Part shown: positions 44,221 to 53,565 of the stretch, piece by piece
Layout of the letters: every line of letters starts with the position of its first letter
How positions within the stretch are numbered: position 1 is the first letter of the stretch
Source of the DNA: Acetomicrobium sp. S15 = DSM 107314
Lineage (GTDB): Bacteria > Synergistota > Synergistia > Synergistales > Thermosynergistaceae
Length of the DNA: 64,000 nt
Reading direction: 5' to 3'
Assembly: GCF_016125955.1 (NCBI RefSeq)
Contig: NZ_JADEVE010000042.1
Span: forward strand, 1 to 64,000
Notes under the pieces: generated by a model
Seen by the model: the letters and a program-made list of their open reading frames with translations, nothing else
Database searches by the model: none
Told to the model about the DNA's origin: nothing
Position numbers and translations under genes: made by a program

Positions 44221-45258
44221 TCAACCGCGTCTACTTCCCCTTTTGAAGGCCGACATCACGGCTCCCGATCTCTTGAGGTTGTCCAACTCTTCTAAAGCCT
44301 TGCCGGTCCCCAGGACCACACACTCGACGGGGTGTTCCGCCACGTATGTGGAAATATGAGTGTGCTCAAAAATCAGCTCTGGCAATCCTTTGAGCAACGA
44401 TCCTCCGCCGGCCAAAACGATCCCTCTGTCAATAATATCGGCAGATAGTTCCGCAGGGGTTAGTTCTAAGACGTGCCGAATCCCCTTGATTATGGAGAGC
44501 ACGGAGTCCTCGATTGCCTCCATCACGTCGTCACTCGTCACCTCAACTTGTTTGGGTAGGCCTTGGACTATATCTCTTCCCTTCACGTTCATCCGCATGA
44601 CTTCGCCGCTTCTATAGCATGTGCCTATCGTAGTTTTTATAGCCTCCGCGGTCTGTGCCCCTATTTCCAAATTGAACTTCTTGCGCACCATCCTGACGAT
44701 ATCCTCATCAAATTCGTCTCCCGCTATGCGCAGCGCTTCAGCCACTACGATACCCCCCAAAGAGATGACTGCTATGTCGGTAGTGCCGCCACCGATGTCA
44801 ACCACCATGTTGCCCCTCGGTTCGCCCACGTCCAAGCCTGCCCCAATCGCAGATGCCATAGATTCCTCAATGAGGTAGGCTTCCTTTGCGCCTACCTCGA
44901 TAGCCGCCTCCAAGACGGCCAGCCTCTCCACTCCTGTTGCGCCAGACGGGACTGAAATCATTACGCGGTGTCGAAAGAGTCGGCTCAAACCCGGCGTTAT
45001 TTTTTTAACAAAATATCGTAACATCGCTTCCGTAATTGTATAATCAGCTATCACACCATCACGTAGTGGACGCACAGCTACCACGTGCCCTGGAGTCCGC
45101 CCCAACATGCGCTTCGCTTCCGCCCCAACCGCCAGGATCTTATTTGTATTCTGGTCAACCGCCACAACAGACGGCTCATTAAGCACCACACCTTTGCCCT
45201 TTACAAATACGAGGACAGTGGCAGTCCCCAGATCTATGCCTATATCCATGCTCCACAC
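44221..45258 (-). CDS. mreB: Rod-shape determining protein, MreB/Mbl actin homologue
   Basis: About 345 residues from GTG 45258, which has GAGGAGG eight bases upstream; the open frame runs 15 codons further. IGIDLGTATVLVFVKGKGVV (phosphate 1), NMVVDIGGGTTDIAVISLGG (phosphate 2) and IVLAGGGSLLKGLPEL (adenosine) form the actin-fold ATP site. It polymerises under the inner membrane and guides cell-wall synthesis. No mreC/mreD follows; flagellar rod genes do. Confidence 0.95.
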   Translation of the reverse strand: MWSMDIGIDLGTATVLVFVKGKGVVLNEPSVVAVDQNTNKILAVGAEAKRMLGRTPGHVVAVRPLRDGVIADYTITEAMLRYFVKKITPGLSRLFRHRVMISVPSGATGVERLAVLEAAIEVGAKEAYLIEESMASAIGAGLDVGEPRGNMVVDIGGGTTDIAVISLGGIVVAEALRIAGDEFDEDIVRMVRKKFNLEIGAQTAEAIKTTIGTCYRSGEVMRMNVKGRDIVQGLPKQVEVTSDDVMEAIEDSVLSIIKGIRHVLELTPAELSADIIDRGIVLAGGGSLLKGLPELIFEHTHISTYVAEHPVECVVLGTGKALEELDNLKRSGAVMSAFKRGSRRG

Positions 45259-45325
45259 GTCGGAAACCTCCTCGCTCTCTTCGTCGTGAAAACGACCTTC
45301 CAACTGAAATTATAAACATCATGCC

Positions 45326-46084
45326 TCACATATCCCATGGTGATGGGCAATATCCCACGCGCCATAGGAAAAGCCCCTGCGGAGGTGCTGTCGGCCCGGC
45401 CTCGAGGCGTGACCCACCTAAAAGCAACCTTTCAAAGGCCTCAAGGCTGATCTTCCCGTTACCCAATAAATCGACGGTGCCGGCTATAATGCGAACCATG
45501 TGAGTTAGAAAAGCATCCCCGCGAAAGCGCAACCAGCACAGCGCTCCACGCCGTCTGAACTTGACGATGTGAAGGGTACGGGTGGCATCCTGCGGACATT
45601 CAGAGGCCTCGCAAAAGGCCGCAAAGTTATGCCGCCCCAAAAGCAGGGCGCAAGCCTCCTTCACCCTTTCTTCATCCCAAGATTTTGCCCTCCACCAGAC
45701 ATAATGGCGCAATTGTGGGTAACAATAGGGCGCCTGCCATGTGAAGTATATATACTCCCGCCAACGGGCGCTGAAGCGGGCATGAAACCCTTCAGGCGCT
45801 CGCGCCACCCGCACTACTGCCACGTCCGAAGGAAGGTTCCCCTGAAGGGCCAACCGAAGCCTTTCCGCCTGCCATTCCTTAGTCATAGAAAAGGATATGA
45901 CTTGGCGCCTGGCATGAACTCCTGTATCCGTCCTCCCAGCAGCTGCCATGCTTACTCTTTTGCCGCCTTCCAGGCGGGAAAGGGCATTTTCGAGGGCCTC
46001 TTGGACCGTCGGCAGCCCTTTTTGTCTCTGAAAGCCGAAAAACGCACCGCCATCATAGCTAATCTCGGCAGCATACGTAAGCAT
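45326..46084 (-). CDS. truA: tRNA pseudouridine(38-40) synthase
   Basis: About 252 residues from the ATG at 46084; 30 further upstream codons are open but cysteine-rich and unlike the family. The catalytic aspartate is in AAAGRTDTGVHARRQVISF, and the start YAAEISYDGGAFFGFQRQ and C-terminal RGDAFLTHMVRIIAGTVDLL are TruA blocks. Follows ecfT by six bases. Confidence 0.93.
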   Translation of the reverse strand: MLTYAAEISYDGGAFFGFQRQKGLPTVQEALENALSRLEGGKRVSMAAAGRTDTGVHARRQVISFSMTKEWQAERLRLALQGNLPSDVAVVRVARAPEGFHARFSARWREYIYFTWQAPYCYPQLRHYVWWRAKSWDEERVKEACALLLGRHNFAAFCEASECPQDATRTLHIVKFRRRGALCWLRFRGDAFLTHMVRIIAGTVDLLGNGKISLEAFERLLLGGSRLEAGPTAPPQGLFLWRVGYCPSPWDM

Positions 46085-46089
46085 GGCAC

Positions 46090-46896
46090 TCAAGACCACC
46101 CGTCTAAGTAAATGAAGGTCAAAACGACAACAACTACAAGGATCAAGGCAAGCGTATCCGACAAAGACCAACACAGGGGGTGCATCCTGCTTCTTCCGAC
46201 TCCGCCCCTATATCCGCGCGCCTCCATGGCGACAGCAAGTTCGTCAGCCCGCTTGAAGACGATAACGAAAAGAGGCACCAAGACGGGTATGAAGGCTCGC
46301 AATCTCTTTATGATGCCGCCTTGATCCAGTTCCGCGCCTCTCGCAAGCTGTGCCTTCATGATGCGATCTGTCTCATTCAGTAGCGTAGGAATAAATCGCA
46401 ACGCTATGGTCATCATCATGGCCAACTCATGGGCCGGAAAACCCAATGGCTTCAAAGGCGAAAACAATTGCTCTAATCCGTCGGCCAGCTCCATTGGGCT
46501 TGTAGTGAGCGTCAGGAGGTTTGCAAAAAGCACAAGAAAGAGAAGCCTGAGGCCCATCCTCACGGCGAGGTTTGCGCCTTGGCTGGTCACGGTTAAAAAA
46601 CCCAACTTGAATAAGGCATCTCCTCCGGTGAAGAAAAGATGCACGATGGCCGTAAAAACCACGAGGATCAATACGGGCCGCGTGGAGCGGACCAGAACCT
46701 TAAGCGACAAACGAGAAAGAAGGACGGAGAAGATCAAAAACGCTCCCCAGAAAGAGAAAGCCAAGGGGTGGAATGCCGTAAACACTCCGATCAGGATAAT
46801 CACTGTCGAAAGTATCTTGCAGCGCGGGTCGAGGCGATGAACGGCGGAATCGGCCGGGATATATTGACCTAACGTGAGATGCTCGAGGAAGCGCAC
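46090..46896 (-). CDS. ecfT: ECF transporter transmembrane subunit EcfT
   Basis: 268 residues from GTG 46896 (GGAGG seven bases upstream). Five or six membrane segments, with the start FLEHLTLGQYIPADSAVHRL, then DPRCKIL, and the coupling-helix motifs MMTIALRFIPTLLNETDRIM, AQLARGAE and ELAVAMEARGYRGG (A-R-G). With the two ATPases it energises several vitamin-binding S subunits encoded elsewhere; none is beside it. Confidence 0.93.
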   Translation of the reverse strand: MRFLEHLTLGQYIPADSAVHRLDPRCKILSTVIILIGVFTAFHPLAFSFWGAFLIFSVLLSRLSLKVLVRSTRPVLILVVFTAIVHLFFTGGDALFKLGFLTVTSQGANLAVRMGLRLLFLVLFANLLTLTTSPMELADGLEQLFSPLKPLGFPAHELAMMMTIALRFIPTLLNETDRIMKAQLARGAELDQGGIIKRLRAFIPVLVPLFVIVFKRADELAVAMEARGYRGGVGRSRMHPLCWSLSDTLALILVVVVVLTFIYLDGWS

Positions 46897-47735
46897 GGCG
46901 AAACCTCCTTGGCCACTGCCGAAAAGAGCCTTTCGACATCCCACGTTATGGGCACGTCCATGCCTCGCTTACGCAACTTCCAGGCCAATTCCACCAAGGG
47001 CGGCAAGACCAATCCCTTGGGGGGACGTTCAATTAGCTGCTCAACGATGACACACGGTGGGCCCCAAAACCTGCTCTTCCCGCCTTCTAAAACTAAAATG
47101 CGATCGCACAATTTGAGCGCGATGTCTAGGTCGTGCGTGATATGCACTATACCAAACCCTTCTTCTTTGAAGGACTTCAACAGCGCAATGAGCTCCCTCT
47201 TTCCGCGCGCATCCAAGCCGGCTGTAGGTTCGTCGAGTACGAGATAAGACGGGCGTGCCGCCAAAACAGAAGCAATCGCCAGCCGCCTTTGTTCCCCTCC
47301 TGAAAGGCTAAAGGGACTCCGAGAAATCATACCTTCGTCCAAGCCTACAAGCCGTAGAGAGTCACGCACTACTTTGTCAAGTTCGCCTTCCGGCACCCCA
47401 AAATTGCGCGGCGCAAAAGCGACTTCATCGAATACGCTCTCGGCAAAAAGCTGCTGTTCGGGATATTGAAACACGAGCCCGACGCAACGGCGGATATTCT
47501 TAAGCTGCGCACCTTTTGAAACTACAGGTACGTCATCGACACATACGCTTCCCTTTGTAGGCAAAAGCAGCGCATTGAGGTGCTGTGCCAGCGTAGATTT
47601 ACCACTGCCCGTGTGTCCGACGATCGCAACCCACTCTCCTCTGTCCACGGAGAGACTGACCCCGTCCAGGGCCACGGTTTCGATGGGCGTGCCGCTATGA
47701 TAGACGTATTTAACGCTCTCGACCACTATCGACAA
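46869..47735 (-). CDS. ecfA2: ECF transporter ATPase EcfA2
   Basis: 288 residues. Walker A GHTGSGKST, Q-loop QYPEQQLFAES, signature SLSGGEQRRLAIA and Walker B SYLVLDEPTAGLD are intact. N-terminal VYHSGTPIETVALDGVSLSV is typical of EcfA2. It overlaps EcfA1 by ten bases and ecfT by 28. Confidence 0.92.
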   Translation of the reverse strand: MSIVVESVKYVYHSGTPIETVALDGVSLSVDRGEWVAIVGHTGSGKSTLAQHLNALLLPTKGSVCVDDVPVVSKGAQLKNIRRCVGLVFQYPEQQLFAESVFDEVAFAPRNFGVPEGELDKVVRDSLRLVGLDEGMISRSPFSLSGGEQRRLAIASVLAARPSYLVLDEPTAGLDARGKRELIALLKSFKEEGFGIVHITHDLDIALKLCDRILVLEGGKSRFWGPPCVIVEQLIERPPKGLVLPPLVELAWKLRKRGMDVPITWDVERLFSAVAKEVSPCASSSISR

Positions 47736-48553
47736 AGGGATTCCACCACCTCAAGGGGAGACGGCGGCACGGTGCGCTCTATCAACCCACACACCATCAA
47801 CTTATGCCAAAATAGCACCACATCGGGCACATCTAAACCCCATTCGAAGAGACGATCGGGCTCCAGAAACAGCTCAATTGGGGTCCCGTTCCAAACCAGG
47901 CATCCTCCTCCCAATATCAAAACCCTGTCACAATCCAAGATCTCCTCCGTCCTGTGAGTTATTTGCACCAGCGTCATTCCTCGATCGCGAAGGGTAGAAA
48001 AGAGGGCCAAGAGCTCTTCCCTGCCGGAGGGATCGAGCATGGAGGTAGCTTCATCCAAAACCAAAACCTCGGGGTTCATGGCCAGTGCGCCGGCTATGGC
48101 TAAGCGTTGCTTTTGTCCGCCCGAAAGGGCATAAGTGGGGCGTCGGCGCAATTCACTCAATCCTGTCACATCGAGAGCCCAATCTACCCTCTCGCTTATC
48201 TCCTCAGGAGGCAACCCCAGGTTTTCCGGCCCAAATGCCACATCCTCTTCCACCACAGCGGCCACTATCTGATTATCAGGGTTTTGAAAAACCATGGCCA
48301 CCGTTCGCCGTATGTCGAAGAGGCGCTCAGGGTCACGTGTGTCCAACCCGCATATAAGACAAACGCCCTGCGTCGGCTGAAGCAGGGCGTTTAAATGCTT
48401 GGCTAAGGAGGATTTGCCCGATCCGTTTTCCCCTACTATCGCCACCTGTTCTCCCCTGTATATCTCCAGGTCGATGTTCGATAGAGCGAAATGGGATGTG
48501 CCAGGATAGGCAAAAGATACCCCCTTTAGGGCGCATATTGCCTCTTTTGCCAT
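47726..48553 (-). CDS. ecfA1: ECF transporter ATPase EcfA1
   Basis: 275 residues. Walker A GENGSGKSS, Q-loop QNPDNQIVAAVVEEDVAFG (the EcfA1 form), signature ALSGGQKQRLAIA and Walker B EVLVLDEATSMLD are all present. It pairs with EcfA2. Follows rplQ by nine bases, the classic position after the alpha operon. Confidence 0.93.
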   Translation of the reverse strand: MAKEAICALKGVSFAYPGTSHFALSNIDLEIYRGEQVAIVGENGSGKSSLAKHLNALLQPTQGVCLICGLDTRDPERLFDIRRTVAMVFQNPDNQIVAAVVEEDVAFGPENLGLPPEEISERVDWALDVTGLSELRRRPTYALSGGQKQRLAIAGALAMNPEVLVLDEATSMLDPSGREELLALFSTLRDRGMTLVQITHRTEEILDCDRVLILGGGCLVWNGTPIELFLEPDRLFEWGLDVPDVVLFWHKLMVCGLIERTVPPSPLEVVESLCR

Positions 48554-48562
48554 GATGCCAAA

Positions 48563-48916
48563 TTATTGGACGAGCTCTATCACTGCAGTTGGAGCTCCAT
48601 CGCTCGGCCTGTTGCCGGCCTTGACAACCCTGGTATAACCGCCCGGCCTGGTGGCATATCTTGGTGCAAGCTCATCGAAAAGCTTCTTCGTAGCCTCTTT
48701 ATTGTTAAGGCGCGCTGCTACGATGCGACGATCGTGCACGCCTCCTCTCTTGGCTCGAGTGATCAGCCTCTCGACGAGACGGCGCAGTTCTTTAGCTCTG
48801 GTCACCGTAGTGACGATGCGCTCTTCCATCACGAGACTTATGGCAAGATTTCTCATCATGGAACGCCTGTGGCCCCCTGGGCGCCCGAGCTTGCGCACGT
48901 CAACTCTATGTCTCAT
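48563..48916 (-). CDS. rplQ: 50S ribosomal protein L17
   Basis: 117 residues, RHRVDVRKLGRPGGHRRSMM and RNLAISLVMEERIVTTVTRA. Located at the end of the peptide exit tunnel. Six bases after rpoA. Confidence 0.97.
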   Translation of the reverse strand: MRHRVDVRKLGRPGGHRRSMMRNLAISLVMEERIVTTVTRAKELRRLVERLITRAKRGGVHDRRIVAARLNNKEATKKLFDELAPRYATRPGGYTRVVKAGNRPSDGAPTAVIELVQ

Positions 48917-48922
48917 GGTTAA

Positions 48923-49918
48923 TTAATCCCCCTTTTCCTCGTTATCCACGTTGCCTTCGTCTCGTAACGCCAATCCATGTTTGGCCAGCTGTTCTTCTAT
49001 CTCCTTCAGGGCCATTTTGCCCAAGTTGCGTATCTTGAGCAAGTCACTCCTCGTGCAGTTAAGCAACTCACCGATCGTTCGAATGTTGCCCCGCAACAGG
49101 CAATTCTCGCTTCGCGTCGAAAGCCCGATGTCTTTTATGGGACGAGAGAGCAGCTCAGCCCCATAAGAAGGTGCGAGTGTCTTGGGCTCGACCTTGCCTT
49201 CTTCATGCTGCGAAGTGCGCTCTTCTATCGTCTTGCTCAATCGGTCTGAAAACTTAGCAAAATAGCCCTGCAAAATCCTGGCCGCTTCCACAATGGCATT
49301 GTCCGGCCGAACCGCCCCGTTCGTCCACACTTCCAACACAAGTCTATCGTAGTCAGTCCTCTGTCCAACTCTCGCATCTTGCACCTCGTAACTCACGCGC
49401 AAAATCGGAGAGAAGATAGCGTCAATCAAAATGGCATCGGCCGGCAAGTATTGGGGGCGTGGACGGTCAGAGGTAACATACCCTACCCCCCGTCCCACAT
49501 AAAGGTCCATCGCAAGCGATGCCCCCTCCGCCAAAGTGCAAATGTATGCATTTGGATCTACAAACTCTACTTCGCTGTCTGGAAAGATGTGGGCAGCCGT
49601 GACGCGCTCAGGCCCTTCGACTTCCAGTCGCAATTGACGCACTTCTGCGCTATGGCTTTTAAGAGGCACGCGTTTGAGATTGAGCGAAAGCTCAATCATG
49701 TCCTCCTTTACTCCAGGAATTACCGAAAATTCATGAACAACCCCCTCAATGCGCACTGCCATGATCGCCGCTCCCTCTATGGACGAAAGAAGCACACGGC
49801 GCAGGGCATTGCCCAAAGTGGTCCCATAACCGCGCATCAGAGGCTCTACAACTATCTTCCCATACCGCTCGGCGAGATCCACAGTGCGAATCTCGGGCTG
49901 AATATGCTCCAACCCCAT
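48923..49918 (-). CDS. rpoA: RNA polymerase alpha subunit
   Basis: 331 residues, full length. N-terminal dimerisation domain with EPLMRGYGTTLGNALRRVLL and the C-terminal DNA/activator-binding domain with LGLSTRSENCLLRGNI-type helix-hairpin-helix (here IGLSTRSENCLLRGNIRTIG). Directly after rpsD. Confidence 0.98.
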   Translation of the reverse strand: MGLEHIQPEIRTVDLAERYGKIVVEPLMRGYGTTLGNALRRVLLSSIEGAAIMAVRIEGVVHEFSVIPGVKEDMIELSLNLKRVPLKSHSAEVRQLRLEVEGPERVTAAHIFPDSEVEFVDPNAYICTLAEGASLAMDLYVGRGVGYVTSDRPRPQYLPADAILIDAIFSPILRVSYEVQDARVGQRTDYDRLVLEVWTNGAVRPDNAIVEAARILQGYFAKFSDRLSKTIEERTSQHEEGKVEPKTLAPSYGAELLSRPIKDIGLSTRSENCLLRGNIRTIGELLNCTRSDLLKIRNLGKMALKEIEEQLAKHGLALRDEGNVDNEEKGD

Positions 49919-49923
49919 ACCTC

Positions 49924-50550
49924 CTATCTGGCGTAAAACTCCACAACCAGCTGCTCGTTCACTAGCACGTCTATTTGCTCTCTCGTAGGAAGGCTTAAGA
50001 CCCTGCCTTCCGCCCTGTCGGCATTAAGCTCAAGCCAAGCTGGCACGCCCCTTGTGCGCGCAACCTCCAAGTTGTCGCGCACCCATGCAATGTCGCGGCT
50101 CTTCTCGGCAATGGCCACGATGTCGCCCGGCCTGACCAAGGCGCTCGGTATATTCGCCCTTTTGCCGTTCAGGGTGATGTGGCCGTGACGAACAAGCTGA
50201 CGCGCCTGACGCCTGCTCGAGGCGAAACCCAACCGAAAGACTACGTTGTCCAACCTTCTCTCCAGAAGCTGGAAGAAGGCATGCCCAGTCTGTCCAGGCA
50301 TTCTGGTGGCCATCGAATAAAAGCGACGGAAAGCGGCCTCGTGCATCCCATATATACGGCGCATCTTCTGTTTCTCCCTTAAGCGCACCCCATATTCGGT
50401 CTCCTTCGGCCTACGAGAGCCATGCTGACCAGGACGATGGTTCCTGCGGCCTACGGCGCATTTTTCGCTGTAGCAACGATCGCCCTTTAGAAATAACTTG
50501 GTCCCTTCGGCACGGCAAAGCCTACAAAGGGGACCTGTATATCTGCTCAT
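49924..50550 (-). CDS. rpsD: 30S ribosomal protein S4 (zinc form)
   Basis: 208 residues. N-terminal cysteines C9, C12, C26 and C31 form the zinc-binding (C+) variant; the S4 RNA-binding domain is RLDNVVFRLGFASSRRQARQ, then LVRHGHITLNGKR. It is a primary 16S binder. The gene also often autoregulates the alpha operon. Confidence 0.97.
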   Translation of the reverse strand: MSRYTGPLCRLCRAEGTKLFLKGDRCYSEKCAVGRRNHRPGQHGSRRPKETEYGVRLREKQKMRRIYGMHEAAFRRFYSMATRMPGQTGHAFFQLLERRLDNVVFRLGFASSRRQARQLVRHGHITLNGKRANIPSALVRPGDIVAIAEKSRDIAWVRDNLEVARTRGVPAWLELNADRAEGRVLSLPTREQIDVLVNEQLVVEFYAR

Positions 50551-50580
50551 CCTGCTCCACTACCTCCTTTGTAGGTAACG

Positions 50581-50973
50581 TTAAACGCGGCGCCGCTTTG
50601 GCGGGCGGCAACCATTATGAGGAACGGGTGTGACATCCCTGATCGTATTCACCTGAAGGCCGACAGTCTGAAGACTGCGAATGGCTGACTCGCGCCCCGG
50701 CCCGGGTCCCTTAACGAGCACATCGACCTGCTGAACGCCGTGAACCTGGGCTTGCTTAGCCGCCTGTTGAGCGGCCAATTGAGCGGCATAAGGCGTAGAC
50801 TTCCGAGTGCCCTTGAAGCCGACGTTGCCGCCGGATGCCCACGATAGGACGTTCCCTCCCTTATCGGTTATAGTGATTATAGTGTTGTTGAACGTGGAGT
50901 AAATGTGAGCCACACCATAACTCACATTCTTCTTTTCTTTTCTTTTACCCCTGCGTTGTTTGCTTTTCGCCAA
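50581..50973 (-). CDS. rpsK: 30S ribosomal protein S11
   Basis: 130 residues. [20 protein letters not shown] and [17 protein letters not shown] are the family signatures. Platform protein that contacts the E-site mRNA. Confidence 0.97.
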   Translation of the reverse strand: MAKSKQRRGKRKEKKNVSYGVAHIYSTFNNTIITITDKGGNVLSWASGGNVGFKGTRKSTPYAAQLAAQQAAKQAQVHGVQQVDVLVKGPGPGRESAIRSLQTVGLQVNTIRDVTPVPHNGCRPPKRRRV

Positions 50974-51004
50974 CCTGGCTCAACCTCCTGCAAGTTCAAT
51001 TCGC

Positions 51005-51388
51005 TTATTTCTTAGCGGTGGCCTTCTTCTTGCCGGCCACAGTGCGACCCGGTCCTTTGCGAGTTCTGGCATTCGTTCGCGTCCTCTGCCCCCGCACGGG
51101 AAGCCCCAACTTGTGTCTGATGCCTCTGTAGCAGCCTATATCTATGAGGCGTTTGATATTGCCGGCCACCTCGCGCCTCAGATCGCCCTCCACTCGGTAA
51201 TTGCGTTCTATCTCCGATTGCAACTTCTGGATTTCCTCTTCCGTGAGATCCTTTACGCGCGTATCGGGGCTTACTCCTGTGTTTGCAAGTATCTTGCGGG
51301 CAGAGGATAATCCTATACCGTAAATGTATGTAAGGGCAATCTCTATCCGCTTTTCGCGGGGTAAATCCACACCTGCAATGCGTGCCAT
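51005..51388 (-). CDS. rpsM: 30S ribosomal protein S13
   Basis: 127 residues. [31 protein letters not shown] and [19 protein letters not shown] with a lysine-rich tail. Head protein contacting P-site tRNA and L5. Confidence 0.97.
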   Translation of the reverse strand: MARIAGVDLPREKRIEIALTYIYGIGLSSARKILANTGVSPDTRVKDLTEEEIQKLQSEIERNYRVEGDLRREVAGNIKRLIDIGCYRGIRHKLGLPVRGQRTRTNARTRKGPGRTVAGKKKATAKK

Positions 51389-51394
51389 ATCTTC

Positions 51395-51520
51395 TTACCT
51401 CCTCGCACCTTGACGCTGTTTATGGCGCGGGTTCTTGCTGCAGATAACCCGCACAACCCCGTGACGTTTAATGACACGACAATATTCACATATTGGCTTT
51501 ACGGAAGGTCTGACCTTCAT
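51395..51520 (-). CDS. rpmJ: 50S ribosomal protein L36 (zinc form)
   Basis: 41 residues: [20 protein letters not shown], then [17 protein letters not shown]. The CxxC...C...H zinc ligands mark the C+ form. The last four residues (GARR) are an extension beyond the usual 37-38. It lies between infA and rpsM, six bases before the latter. Confidence 0.95.
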   Translation of the reverse strand: MKVRPSVKPICEYCRVIKRHGVVRVICSKNPRHKQRQGARR

Positions 51521-51579
51521 TACGCTCACTTCCCTTCTGAAAAAACTTTTAAGCAGCTATGACCTCGAGGTGCTCATTT

Positions 51580-51798
51580 TTATTTATACCTATACACGAT
51601 GCGACCCCTGCTCAAATCGTAAGGCGAGAGCTGCACCAACACCTCATCCCCTGGCAATATGCGAATGAAGTGCATGCGCATCTTACCGGAGACATGTGCC
51701 AATATGCGATGACCATTTTGCAATTCGACACGGAACATCGCGTTGGGCAACGGCTCCAATACCTTGCCGCGCACTTCTATCACCTCATCTTTGGTCAT
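51580..51798 (-). CDS. infA: Translation initiation factor IF-1
   Basis: 72 residues, the standard S1-like OB fold: [40 protein letters not shown] and [20 protein letters not shown]. It blocks the A site during initiation. Its start overlaps the KOW gene by 14 bp. Confidence 0.97.
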   Translation of the reverse strand: MTKDEVIEVRGKVLEPLPNAMFRVELQNGHRILAHVSGKMRMHFIRILPGDEVLVQLSPYDLSRGRIVYRYK

Positions 51799-52138
51799 AC
51801 GGCTGCTTCATCCTCCTTGATCCTCCTTCAATTTCATATCCGGCAGCAGACGCGCGCTCTGTCAACCATCCAGGATCGACAACGCCGCCCTCCTTCAACC
51901 TACGAGCTACCTCTGAAACGACCGAGCGAGTCCACTGAATGTGCTTCGGGTTCTTTTTCTTGAAAATCAAGTTACCCCTGTGGACTCCGAGGAGAACCAG
52001 TCGCCCCTCCTCGCTCAGGTAGCCAGCCACGATATACCAGGCACCTGCATCTTTGCCCTTGATAGAGTATACTATTTGTCCCACTTCAAACGGATATGGT
52101 GGGTCACTCCCAAGGGGTAAGGATTTCCGCTTCGCCAT
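51785..52138 (-). CDS. KOW-domain (L14e-like) RNA-binding protein
   Basis: 117 residues. The N-terminal 60 residues ([20 protein letters not shown], then VLLGVHRG) form a KOW/SH3 barrel like those of archaeal-eukaryotic L14e and of the Firmicutes protein found between map and infA. The basic middle [12 protein letters not shown] suits RNA. The C-terminal part ([20 protein letters not shown]) is family-poor. It overlaps map by 35 bp and infA by 14, so it is expressed with translation factors; role unknown. Confidence 0.8.
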   Translation of the reverse strand: MAKRKSLPLGSDPPYPFEVGQIVYSIKGKDAGAWYIVAGYLSEEGRLVLLGVHRGNLIFKKKNPKHIQWTRSVVSEVARRLKEGGVVDPGWLTERASAAGYEIEGGSRRMKQPYDQR

Positions 52139-52874
52139 CGGTCACTAACACAGTATGCTCAAAATGGGCAGCATCGGCCCCATCGGCTGTCACCACGGTC
52201 CAGCGATCGGACAATGTTACAACTTCTTCTCCCCCTGAAAGCACCATGGGCTCTATGGCTATCGTCATGCCTCTTTTCAACGTCACGCCGTTCCCAGGAC
52301 GGCCGTAGTTTGGCACCTGGGGCGGCTCGTGGAGCCTGCGACCTATGCCATGCCCGCAATAATTACGAACAAGGGAAAACCCTTGAGAGATCACATACGA
52401 TTCGACGGCATGACCTATGTCGCCCACTGTCTTACCCTCCTGAGCAGCCGCAATAGCTCTATGCAGTGACTCCAGGGTAACCCTAAGCAGTGCCTCTTTC
52501 CTCGGCGAAACTTTCCCTACGGGATATGTACAAGCCGCATCACCATAATACCCTTTATACAGTACGCCCACATCAACGCTTACAATATCGCCTTCACTCA
52601 GCGCGCGCTCGTGCGAGGGAATGCCGTGGACAACTTCTTCGTTTATAGAGATACACAGAGCGCCCGGAAAAGGAATTGGGCAACCGGGCATCGTGTAACC
52701 CTTAAAGGCCGGAATGCCTCCGCTGCGCTCGATTAGCTCGCTCGCCGCCTCATCCAGCCTTGCCGTATCGATTCCCGGCTGTATACGTTCTCTCAACAAC
52801 TCCAAAACCGAGGCTACAATTCGCCCGGCCTGGCGCATTATGTCTATCTCCCAATCCTTCTTAAGCGTGACCAT
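52104..52874 (-). CDS. map: Methionine aminopeptidase, type I
   Basis: About 256 residues from the ATG at 52874; an ATG 33 bases upstream lies inside adk. Metal ligands fall in DIVSVDVGVLYKGYYGDAAC, RNYCGHGIGRRLHEPPQVPN and MTIAIEPMVL. It removes the initiator methionine. Its start overlaps the adk stop by 14 bp. Confidence 0.96.
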   Translation of the reverse strand: MVTLKKDWEIDIMRQAGRIVASVLELLRERIQPGIDTARLDEAASELIERSGGIPAFKGYTMPGCPIPFPGALCISINEEVVHGIPSHERALSEGDIVSVDVGVLYKGYYGDAACTYPVGKVSPRKEALLRVTLESLHRAIAAAQEGKTVGDIGHAVESYVISQGFSLVRNYCGHGIGRRLHEPPQVPNYGRPGNGVTLKRGMTIAIEPMVLSGGEEVVTLSDRWTVVTADGADAAHFEHTVLVTDGEAEILTPWE

Positions 52875-53523
52875 GGTACCCTCCAGCCAAACTTTCCTCG
52901 ATCGCATGCGCTACCTCGTCGCTTCCACGGGCAGCTTCCACTTTTTTGAGGATTCCTTTTCGCAAATAATAGTCGATGAGCGGAGCCGTTCGCTCCCTGT
53001 AGACCGCCAGGCGTTGCCTTACCACTTCTTCCTTGTCGTCGTTTCGTTGTATTGCCATCTCTCCGCAATGATCGCAGAGCGAATCTGCCTTCGGAGGATT
53101 GAATGAAACATTGTAAATAGCACCGCACTTAGGGCATACGCGTCGGCCGGAAAGTCTTTTTACTATGGTCTCGTCATCCACTTCCAGGAGAATGACGGCA
53201 TCCAGTTTCACCTTTAATTTTTTCAGAATGCGGTCCAACGCCTCGGCCTGAGGCAACGTCCTCGGAAAACCGTCGAGTATAAAGCCCTCGCTGCAGTCCG
53301 GTTCCTGCAGGCGACTTTCTACCATCTCCACGATGATATCATCCGGAACGAGATCACCGGCTTGCATATAACGCTCAGCCAATTTGCCCAGTGATGTCCC
53401 TCGCTTTACGTTCTCCCTTAAAATATCACCCGTCGAAATGTGGGCTATCCCGTATGCCTCTTTGATTTTAGCTGCTACTGTACCCTTGCCAGCCCCTGGG
53501 GGGCCTAAGAATATCAGACGCAT
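52861..53523 (-). CDS. adk: Adenylate kinase (zinc-lid form)
   Basis: 220 residues. Walker A GPPGAGKGT (7-15), NMP-binding HISTGDILRENV, GFPRTLPQAEALD, and a lid with four cysteines (CPKCGAIYN ... CDHCG) that bind zinc, the long-lid form common in Gram-positives and thermophiles. It converts ATP + AMP to 2 ADP. Between secY and map. Confidence 0.97.
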   Translation of the reverse strand: MRLIFLGPPGAGKGTVAAKIKEAYGIAHISTGDILRENVKRGTSLGKLAERYMQAGDLVPDDIIVEMVESRLQEPDCSEGFILDGFPRTLPQAEALDRILKKLKVKLDAVILLEVDDETIVKRLSGRRVCPKCGAIYNVSFNPPKADSLCDHCGEMAIQRNDDKEEVVRQRLAVYRERTAPLIDYYLRKGILKKVEAARGSDEVAHAIEESLAGGYHGHA

Positions 53524-53565
53524 TTTACACCTCGTTCCAGTTCCGCCGCGACAAAGAGAACCGAC

